This document shows, piece after piece, positions 57,809 to 64,000 of a stretch of DNA of 64,000 nucleotides. Position numbers and translations under genes: made by a program. Source of the stretch: Klebsiella sp. BIGb0138 (GTDB lineage: Bacteria; Pseudomonadota; Gammaproteobacteria; Enterobacterales; Enterobacteriaceae). The stretch's first letter is position 1. Every line of letters begins with the position of its first letter. The stretch lies in contig NZ_SMCV01000001.1 of the NCBI RefSeq assembly GCF_004342285.1, forward strand, positions 620,001-684,000, in the 5' to 3' direction. A model generated the notes under the pieces. The model was not told the DNA's origin. It did no database searches and worked only from the letters and a program-made list of their open reading frames with translations.

Positions 57809-57861
57809 TAACTGCTCCTGTATACTCTGTTTTTTCACCCGCGCCCTGAGGACACTGGACG

Positions 57862-58782
57862 ATGGAATTAACATTTTTGGGGACATCCGCAGGCGTGCCT
57901 ACCCGTACGCGTAATATGACGTCTATCGTGCTGAATTTGCAACAGCCGACGGCGGCGGAGATGTGGCTGTTCGACTGTGGGGAAGGCACCCAGCATCAGT
58001 TTCTGCATACCCCATATCACCCCGGTAAACTGAATAAAATTTTTATCACCCACCTGCATGGCGACCATCTGTTCGGTCTCCCCGGCCTGCTGTGCAGTCG
58101 CTCCATGCAGGGAAACTCGCTGCCGCTGACGCTGTATGGGCCAGCGGGACTGAAAGAGTTCGTCGAGACCGCGCTGCGCCTCAGCGGTTCATGGACCGAT
58201 TACCCGCTGTCTATCGTCGAAATCGGCCCAGGACTGGTGTTCGATGAACAGGGATATCGGGTCAGCGCCTGGCCGCTGGCGCATCCGGTGGAATGCTACG
58301 GCTATCGCATTGAGCAGCACGATAAACCCGGCACCCTCGATGCGGCCCGGCTGATTGCCGACGGCGTGCCGCCGGGGCCGCTGTTTCAACGCCTGAAACA
58401 GGGAGAAACCATCACCCTGGAAGATGGCCGGACGATCGACGGGAAGCGCTATCTTGGCCCGGCGACGCCCGGCAAAAAACTGGCGATTTTTGGCGATACC
58501 GCCCCTTGCGAGACGGCGTTTGAACTGGCGCGCGACGTTGACGTCATGATTCATGAGACGACGCTGGAGCAGGCGATGGCGGAAAAAGCCAATAGCCGCG
58601 GCCATTCGTCGAGCCAGCAGGCAGCGGCGCTGGCCCGCGATGCCGGCGTCAGTATGTTTATCGCTACCCATTTTAGTTCGCGCTATGACGCTGAAGGCTG
58701 CCGGCGCCTGCTGGCGGAGTGTCGGGAGGTTTTTCCCCGGACGCTGCTGGCCGAAGACTTTATGGTGTACAGCCTGAGCTAG
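57862..58782 (+). CDS. rbn: Ribonuclease BN / tRNase Z
   Basis: 306 residues. A metallo-beta-lactamase-fold ribonuclease with the zinc motif [15 protein letters not shown] (HxHxDH, about residues 62-71). Other metal ligands are in [12 protein letters not shown] and FGDTAPCE, and the late histidine in VMIHETT and ATHFSSRYD. It trims tRNA 3' ends; in E. coli it has both exo- and endonuclease activity. Starts ATG, preceded by a weak ribosome site. It converges with the nuo operon at a shared hairpin. Confidence 0.96.
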   Translation: MELTFLGTSAGVPTRTRNMTSIVLNLQQPTAAEMWLFDCGEGTQHQFLHTPYHPGKLNKIFITHLHGDHLFGLPGLLCSRSMQGNSLPLTLYGPAGLKEFVETALRLSGSWTDYPLSIVEIGPGLVFDEQGYRVSAWPLAHPVECYGYRIEQHDKPGTLDAARLIADGVPPGPLFQRLKQGETITLEDGRTIDGKRYLGPATPGKKLAIFGDTAPCETAFELARDVDVMIHETTLEQAMAEKANSRGHSSSQQAAALARDAGVSMFIATHFSSRYDAEGCRRLLAECREVFPRTLLAEDFMVYSLS

Positions 58783-58815
58783 CCGGGCTGGAAGAGATAC
58801 AGCAGAGAAACGAGG

Positions 58816-58853
58816 CAAAAAAAATGCCTGCCCGTCGCGCGACGAGCAGGCAT
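58816..58853. terminator. Terminator of the nuo operon, shared with rbn
   Basis: ATGCCTGC (58824-58831) pairs with GCAGGCAT (58846-58853), with an inner GTCGCGCGAC palindrome. On the minus strand eight Ts follow. It is a strong intrinsic terminator 39 bp past the nuoN stop. Confidence 0.88.
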
Positions 58854-58891
58854 GGCGCCAGGACCGGCGGTGTGAACCCCGGCCCAGGTGA

Positions 58892-60349
58892 TTACATCAG
58901 CGGCGTTGCCAGTTGCACAATGCTAATCAGCGGCTGCGGCCACACGCCGAGCACCAGAACCAGCAGAGCAGAAATCAGCACCACGATACCGCCCGCGCTG
59001 TACTGCCAGTTCGACGGCGCATCGCGGTTCAGTTTATCCGGCGCGCTCAGGTACAGACTCACCGCCACGCGCAGGTAGTAGTACAGACCGATCGCCGAAC
59101 CGATCACCACGGCGGCAACCAGCCACCACAGGTGCGCGTGGACACCGACCGCCAGGACGTAGAACTTACCGATAAAGCCCAGCGTCATCGGGATACCCGC
59201 CAGCGACAGCATCATCACCGTCATTACCGCCGACAGAATCGGACGGTGCCAGAACAGGCCGCGATAGGAGTACAGCGAGTCGGCATCCGGGCCACGGTAC
59301 GGGCTGGACATCAGGCTCACCACGCCGAACGCGCCGAGGCTGCTGAACAGGTAACCGGCCAGATAGACGCCGACCGCTTCCATCGACATTTCACCGCTCT
59401 GCAGGGCGATCAGCGCCACCAGCAGATAGCCAAGATGCGAGATGGAGGAGTAACCGAGCAGACGCTTGATGTTGGTCTGGCTCAGCGCCATCAGGTTACC
59501 GAAGATAATGGAGGCAAAGGCAATCAGGCCCAGCACCACGCGTACCGCTTCGCTGTTGCCCACCGGCATATACAGGAACAGACGCATCACCACGCCGAAG
59601 ATGGCAATCTTGCTGGCGGTCGCCAGGAAGGTTGATACCGGCGCAGGCGCGCCCTGGTAAACATCCGGCGTCCACAGGTGGAACGGCACCAGCGACAGCT
59701 TAAAGCCAAGGCCGACAATCATCAGGCCCAGACCCGCCAGCAGCAGCGGCTCGTGCAGGGCGTTATCCGCCAGGCTTTTACCCAGCGCCAGGAAGGACAG
59801 GTTGCCAGAGTTGGCATACACCAGCGCCATACCGAACAGCAGGAAAGAAGAGGCTGCGGCAGACAGAATGGTGTATTTGATACTCGCTTCCAGCGAACGC
59901 TTCTGGCGGAAGGCATAACCGATAAGGCCGAACAGCGGCAGCGAAATTAATTCGATACCGAGGAACAGCGCAGCCAGATGGTTGGCGCCCGCCAGCAGAA
60001 TGCCACCCAGCGCGGCGATGAGCACCAGCAGGTAGAACTCTTCTTTGTTGTCCTTGTAGCCTTCAAGCCATGGGTACGCGAAGGTACAGGTGGCCAGACT
60101 CGCCAGCAGCACCAGCCCGGTATAGAGCATCGCGTAACCGTCAACGCGAATTAGCGGCGTGACGTCCATCGCGCCGTTTTGCCCCACGAACCAGAGCGAG
60201 ATCAACGCGGCGTTAAGTCCAAGAACCGACAGCGTGGCATTAAGGAAATGATTGCGTCGCCACGCAATGGAGAGCATCACAACCACCACCGTCAAGCCGA
60301 CGATCAGCAGCGGTAGCAGTGCGATCAGTTGTTGTGGAGTTATTGTCAT
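58892..60349 (-). CDS. nuoN: NADH-quinone oxidoreductase subunit N
   Basis: 485 residues, as in E. coli. An antiporter-like membrane subunit of Complex I with 14 helices. The conserved proton-channel elements include the TM5 glutamate region ([17 protein letters not shown]), a broken-helix lysine ([20 protein letters not shown]) and [19 protein letters not shown]. Its start lies 6 bp after the nuoM stop. It is the last gene of the operon. Confidence 0.97.
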   Translation of the reverse strand: MTITPQQLIALLPLLIVGLTVVVVMLSIAWRRNHFLNATLSVLGLNAALISLWFVGQNGAMDVTPLIRVDGYAMLYTGLVLLASLATCTFAYPWLEGYKDNKEEFYLLVLIAALGGILLAGANHLAALFLGIELISLPLFGLIGYAFRQKRSLEASIKYTILSAAASSFLLFGMALVYANSGNLSFLALGKSLADNALHEPLLLAGLGLMIVGLGFKLSLVPFHLWTPDVYQGAPAPVSTFLATASKIAIFGVVMRLFLYMPVGNSEAVRVVLGLIAFASIIFGNLMALSQTNIKRLLGYSSISHLGYLLVALIALQSGEMSMEAVGVYLAGYLFSSLGAFGVVSLMSSPYRGPDADSLYSYRGLFWHRPILSAVMTVMMLSLAGIPMTLGFIGKFYVLAVGVHAHLWWLVAAVVIGSAIGLYYYLRVAVSLYLSAPDKLNRDAPSNWQYSAGGIVVLISALLVLVLGVWPQPLISIVQLATPLM

Positions 60350-60355
60350 GGCGAA

Positions 60356-61885
60356 TTACGGCCTTGTAGTAGAAACAGAATTAACAAACCACTGCTGAAT
60401 GTTGCTCATCGCAGCATGTGAGGTGTCCAGAATCGGCTGCGGGAAGAAGCCCAATAGCACCAGCAGCACCACCAACAGCAGAATAATCGACAGCTCGCGC
60501 AGAGACATGCCCGGCAGCTCTTGCGCCGCGATTTCGCTCTTCGCTTTGCCGAAGTACGCGCGATGCAGCATCGCCAGCGAGTAGACGGAAGCAAAGACCA
60601 GACCGAAGGTGGAAATCACGGTAATCAGCGGCACCACTTTATAGCTGCCGAACAGAATCATGAATTCGCCAACAAAGTTACCGGTACCCGGCATCCCCAG
60701 CGTCGCCACGGCAAAGAACATCGACAGCGCCGGCAGCCATTTAATTTTGCTCCACAGACCGCCCATCTGACGCATATCGCGGGTGTGCAGGCGTTCATAC
60801 AGCTGGCCGCACAGGATGAACAGGCCGGCCGCGGACAGACCGTGCGCAATCATCTGAATCACCGCGCCCTGGTACGCCAGCTGGCTGCCGGTATAGATAG
60901 CAATCAGCACGAAGCCCATGTGGGACACGGAAGTGTAAGCAATCAGGCGTTTGATGTCGTACTGGCAGAAAGCCATCCACGCGCCGTAGAAGATACCGAT
61001 AACGCCCAGCCACATGGCGACAGGAGCAAACTCGGCGGAGGCATTCGGGAACAGCGGCAGAGCAAAACGCAGCAGACCGTAGGCCGCCGTTTTCAGCAGG
61101 ATCCCGGCGAGGTCAACGGAACCGGCGGTCGGCGCCTGAGAGTGGGCATCCGGCAGCCAGCCGTGCAGCGGAACCACCGGCATTTTCACCGCGAAGGCGA
61201 TGAAGAAGCCGAGCATCAGCATGTATTCGACGCCGTGGGACATCGGGGTCTTCAGCAGATCTTCATAGTTGAAGGTCCACACGCCGGTGGCGTTAAAGTG
61301 CACGAAGGCCAGCGCCAGAATGGCGATCAGCATCACCAGACCGCTCGCCTGGGTATAGATGAAGAACTTGGTTGCCGCCGTGATACGCGTTTTACCGTCG
61401 GAAGCCTTATGGCCCCACAGCGCGATCAGGAAGTACATCGGCACCAGCATCATCTCCCAGAAGAAGAAGAACAGGAACATGTCGATGGCAAGGAACACGC
61501 CGATAACGCCGCCCAGGATCCACATCAGGTTGAGGTGGAAGAAGCCCTGGTATTTTTCGATTTCGCGCCACGAACACAGCACTGCCAGCACGCCGAGCAG
61601 ACCGGTCAGCACCACCATCAGCAGCGACAGACCGTCGATAGCCAGATGAATGCTAATACCGAAGCGTGGGATCCACGGCATCACGAACTCTGACTGCCAC
61701 TGCGGAATACCCGCGGATTGCGTCAGCGAATAACCGCCCTGCAGCCACAGCTGCAGAGAGAGCACCAGCGTCAGTCCCATGGTAATCAGCGCAATCCAGC
61801 GCGGCACCTTCACGCCAAAGCGTTCAGTCTGCCAGCACAGAAACCCGCCGATAAAGGGGATTAGTATTAACCAGGGTAATAGCAT
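60356..61885 (-). CDS. nuoM: NADH-quinone oxidoreductase subunit M
   Basis: 509 residues, as in E. coli. The middle antiporter-like subunit of Complex I. Key elements are FFFWEMMLVPMYFLIALWG (TM5 Glu), the AVKMPVVPLHGWLPDAHSQAP loop, and KRLIAYTSVSHMGFVLIAI (TM8 Lys and TM9 region). It sits between NuoN and NuoL in the membrane arm. Separated from nuoL by 151 bp. Confidence 0.97.
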   Translation of the reverse strand: MLLPWLILIPFIGGFLCWQTERFGVKVPRWIALITMGLTLVLSLQLWLQGGYSLTQSAGIPQWQSEFVMPWIPRFGISIHLAIDGLSLLMVVLTGLLGVLAVLCSWREIEKYQGFFHLNLMWILGGVIGVFLAIDMFLFFFFWEMMLVPMYFLIALWGHKASDGKTRITAATKFFIYTQASGLVMLIAILALAFVHFNATGVWTFNYEDLLKTPMSHGVEYMLMLGFFIAFAVKMPVVPLHGWLPDAHSQAPTAGSVDLAGILLKTAAYGLLRFALPLFPNASAEFAPVAMWLGVIGIFYGAWMAFCQYDIKRLIAYTSVSHMGFVLIAIYTGSQLAYQGAVIQMIAHGLSAAGLFILCGQLYERLHTRDMRQMGGLWSKIKWLPALSMFFAVATLGMPGTGNFVGEFMILFGSYKVVPLITVISTFGLVFASVYSLAMLHRAYFGKAKSEIAAQELPGMSLRELSIILLLVVLLVLLGFFPQPILDTSHAAMSNIQQWFVNSVSTTRP

Positions 61886-62036
61886 AGCTAAGTATGTCCC
61901 TTATATTCTCACTCCCGAACAGGCTATCGCACTCGCCGATGACGCCCGGACTTCAGAAGCAGTTACCTAAAATTCATTCTTGGTTCACAAACCCGGCAGC
62001 GGACCGCCGCCGGGGATATTCACTCAACCCACAAAC
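61886..62036 (-). other. nuoL-nuoM intergenic segment with GC-rich hairpin
   Basis: 151 bp inside the operon. CCCGGC and GCCGGG (about 62001-62020) form a hairpin soon after the nuoL stop codon. E. coli has a similar-sized gap here. It may affect mRNA stability or hold an internal promoter; I see no coding sequence. Confidence 0.55.
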
Positions 62037-63878
62037 TCAGCGCAGTACCATCAGCAACGCCAGTACGACAACCGCTCCGACGCTCATTGATGCCACGTAC
62101 CAGCGTAAATAACCGTTCTCGCTTAGCAGCAGGCCTTTACCTGCAAAGCGGGAAAGGATCGCCGGAATGTTCATCATGGCATTCAGCGGATCGCTCTTCA
62201 GCAGCCAGGCGATGCCGAGGAATGGTTTCACGAACACTTTGTCGTATAACCAGTCGAAGCCCCAGGCATGGAACCACCATGTGCCCAAGAAGCGGCCAGG
62301 CGCGCTGTTGGCGATAGAGGTCACCAGCGTGCGTTTGCCCAGCCACAGCCATGCGGCGATCAGGATGCCGGCGATAGCCACGATCCCGGAGGTGATTTCC
62401 AGCGTCATCACGCGACCGTGCTCAAGCTCGGTCGTCTGCGGCAGCACGCCCTGCAGCGGCGGAACGATCAGTGCGCCAACGAAAGTCGACAAAATCAGCA
62501 GAACAATCAGCGGCAGATGGTGGGTAATCCCCTGCCCTGCATGCGCGTGGATCTGTTCTTTGCCGTGGAACACGATGAAGATCATGCGGAAGGTATACAG
62601 CGAGGTCATGAACGCCCCGACCAGGCCGGCTACCATCAGGTTGATATGACCGTTGGCCATCGCCCCGGCCAGAATTTCATCCTTACTGAAGAAGCCTGCG
62701 GTAATCAGCGGCAGGGCGGACAGCGCCGCGCCCCCCACCAGGAAGCAGACGTACACCAGCGGAATCGACTTACGCAGGCCGCCCATCTTGAAGATGTTCT
62801 GCTCGTGATGACAGGCCAGGATAACCGAACCGGAGGAGAGGAACAGCAGCGCTTTAAAGAACGCGTGGGTCATCAGATGGAAAATCGCCGCATCCCACGC
62901 CTGCACGCCCAGCGCCAGGAACATATAGCCAATCTGGCTCATGGTCGAGTAGGCGAGCACGCGTTTGATGTCGGTCTGCACCAGCGCGGCGAAACCGGCG
63001 AGCACCAGCGTCACCGCCCCCACAATACCGACCAGATGGAGAATTTCCGGGGTCATCAGGAACAGGCCGTGGGTACGGGCGATCAGGTAGACGCCCGCGG
63101 TCACCATGGTTGCGGCGTGGATCAGCGCGGAGACCGGCGTTGGACCCGCCATCGCATCCGCAAGCCAGGTCTGCAACGGCAGCTGCGCGGATTTACCGAC
63201 CGCACCACCCAGCAGCATCAGCGTCGCCCAGGTCAACATGTTGTTGCCGGCTTCGAAGTGCTGCGGCGCCAGTTCGACCATTTCACGGAAGTTCAGCGTC
63301 CCCAGTTCGTTGTAGAGAATGAACAGCGCAAAGGCGAGGAACACGTCGCCGATGCGGGTCACCACAAACGCTTTCATTGCGGCGGCGCCGTTTTTCGGAT
63401 CGGTATAGTAGAAACCGATCAGCAGATAGGAGCACAGGCCCACGCCTTCCCAGCCGAGGTACATCAACAGCAGGTTATCGGCCAGCACCAGCACCACCAT
63501 GCTCGCAATGAACAGGTTGGTGTAGGCGAAGAAGCGGGAGTAGCCCTCTTCCCCACGCATATACCAGGAGGCGAACATGTGGATCAGGAAGCCAACGCCG
63601 GTAACCACGGAGAGCATGGTCAGCGAAAGACCATCCAGAACCAGGTTAAAACCGATGTTGAAATCACCCACCGACATCCAGGTCCACAGCGGGACGCTGA
63701 CCGCCTGTTTGCCGTTCGCAAAAAAGTCGACGCCGACAAACGCGGTCACCAGCGCCGCCAGGCCGACTGACCCCATCCCCACGGTGGCGGAGAGGTTTTC
63801 CGACCAGCGGCCACGGGAGAATGCCAGCAGGACAAAGCCAATCAATGGCAGAAGAATGGTTAAGGCAAGCATGTTCAT
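62037..63878 (-). CDS. nuoL: NADH-quinone oxidoreductase subunit L
   Basis: 613 residues, as in E. coli. The distal antiporter-like subunit of Complex I. The conserved motifs are [20 protein letters not shown] (TM5 Glu), [39 protein letters not shown] and the C-terminal lateral helix region (residues about 530-590). The ATG overlaps the nuoK stop (ATGA), so the two are coupled. Confidence 0.98.
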   Translation of the reverse strand: MNMLALTILLPLIGFVLLAFSRGRWSENLSATVGMGSVGLAALVTAFVGVDFFANGKQAVSVPLWTWMSVGDFNIGFNLVLDGLSLTMLSVVTGVGFLIHMFASWYMRGEEGYSRFFAYTNLFIASMVVLVLADNLLLMYLGWEGVGLCSYLLIGFYYTDPKNGAAAMKAFVVTRIGDVFLAFALFILYNELGTLNFREMVELAPQHFEAGNNMLTWATLMLLGGAVGKSAQLPLQTWLADAMAGPTPVSALIHAATMVTAGVYLIARTHGLFLMTPEILHLVGIVGAVTLVLAGFAALVQTDIKRVLAYSTMSQIGYMFLALGVQAWDAAIFHLMTHAFFKALLFLSSGSVILACHHEQNIFKMGGLRKSIPLVYVCFLVGGAALSALPLITAGFFSKDEILAGAMANGHINLMVAGLVGAFMTSLYTFRMIFIVFHGKEQIHAHAGQGITHHLPLIVLLILSTFVGALIVPPLQGVLPQTTELEHGRVMTLEITSGIVAIAGILIAAWLWLGKRTLVTSIANSAPGRFLGTWWFHAWGFDWLYDKVFVKPFLGIAWLLKSDPLNAMMNIPAILSRFAGKGLLLSENGYLRWYVASMSVGAVVVLALLMVLR

Positions 63879-64000
63879 CCACGCAACTCACTTACTGAAT
63901 CGATGTTCAGGTTCTGGCGGCGACGATGGAGCTGCAGCAACAGCGCCAGGCCGATACTCGCTTCCGCAGCCGCGAGGCTGATGGCGAGGATATACATTAT
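63875..64000 (-). CDS. nuoK: NADH-quinone oxidoreductase subunit K (5' part missing at window edge)
   Basis: The last 41 residues, reading [20 protein letters not shown] followed by [21 protein letters not shown], match the C-terminus of the 100-residue NuoK. The remaining 59 codons lie beyond the right edge. The conserved glutamate of the final helix ([10 protein letters not shown]) is visible. Its stop overlaps nuoL by four bases. Confidence 0.95.
   Translation of the reverse strand: MMYILAISLAAAEASIGLALLLQLHRRRQNLNIDSVSELRG

Overview
This window is a stretch of core chromosome from an enterobacterium, most likely Klebsiella in the broad sense (K. oxytoca complex, K. aerogenes or Raoultella rather than E. 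coli). The gene order closely follows the E. coli yejK-proL, eco-mqo, yojI-alkB-ada-apbE-ompC-micF-rcsDBC, ato, gyrA-ubiG-nrdAB-yfaE, glp, yfaY-yfaZ-nudI, men, elaA-rbn and nuo map. Several differences point to Klebsiella: the porin resembles OmpK36, an MgtE magnesium transporter and a SulP anion transporter sit between mqo and yojI, GyrA carries Thr83, and nudI lies directly beside menE with no ais-arn-pmrD block. These species arguments come from remembered family knowledge, not from a search.

Layout. 1-2181: a truncated LysR regulator divergent from a secreted serine hydrolase of the beta-lactamase fold. 2465-5823: yejK, divergent from yejL-yejM, then tRNA-Pro(GGG). 6067-9711: an AI-2E-type membrane protein, ecotin and malate:quinone oxidoreductase. 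9986-12632: SulP and MgtE transporters, convergent and overlapping at their 3' ends. 12784-17353: yojI, the ada-alkB alkylation-repair operon and apbE. 17457-19000: the ompC porin with its divergent antisense RNA micF. 19348-25611: the complete Rcs phosphorelay (rcsD-rcsB, convergent rcsC). 25771-33044: the atoSC two-component system and the sigma-54-driven atoDAEB operon for acetoacetate and short-chain fatty acid use. 33093-40859: gyrA, ubiG, and nrdA-nrdB-yfaE (class Ia ribonucleotide reductase with its ferredoxin). 40922-47683: the divergent glpTQ and glpABC operons for glycerol-3-phosphate. 47691-50233: yfaY, yfaZ, nudI. 50243-57243: menF-D-H-B-C-E, a nearly complete menaquinone pathway with overlapping genes. 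57347-58782: elaA and rbn. 58892-64000: the 3' end of the nuo (Complex I) operon, running off the right edge inside nuoK.

Functionally the window is rich in respiratory-chain genes (mqo, glpABC, ubiG, men, nuo) and envelope control genes (yejM, ompC/micF, Rcs). I see no insertion sequence, prophage, CRISPR array, integron, toxin-antitoxin pair or biosynthetic cluster. I do not find a convincing undescribed system. The most interesting leftovers are intergenic: a 116-bp palindromic element between gyrA and ubiG, a repeat in the nrdA-nrdB gap, a 23-bp direct repeat between rcsB and rcsC, a perfect inverted repeat upstream of eco, and regulatory sites that can be read directly (Ada box, AtoC palindrome with sigma-54 promoter, NrdR and DnaA boxes, GlpR half-sites).
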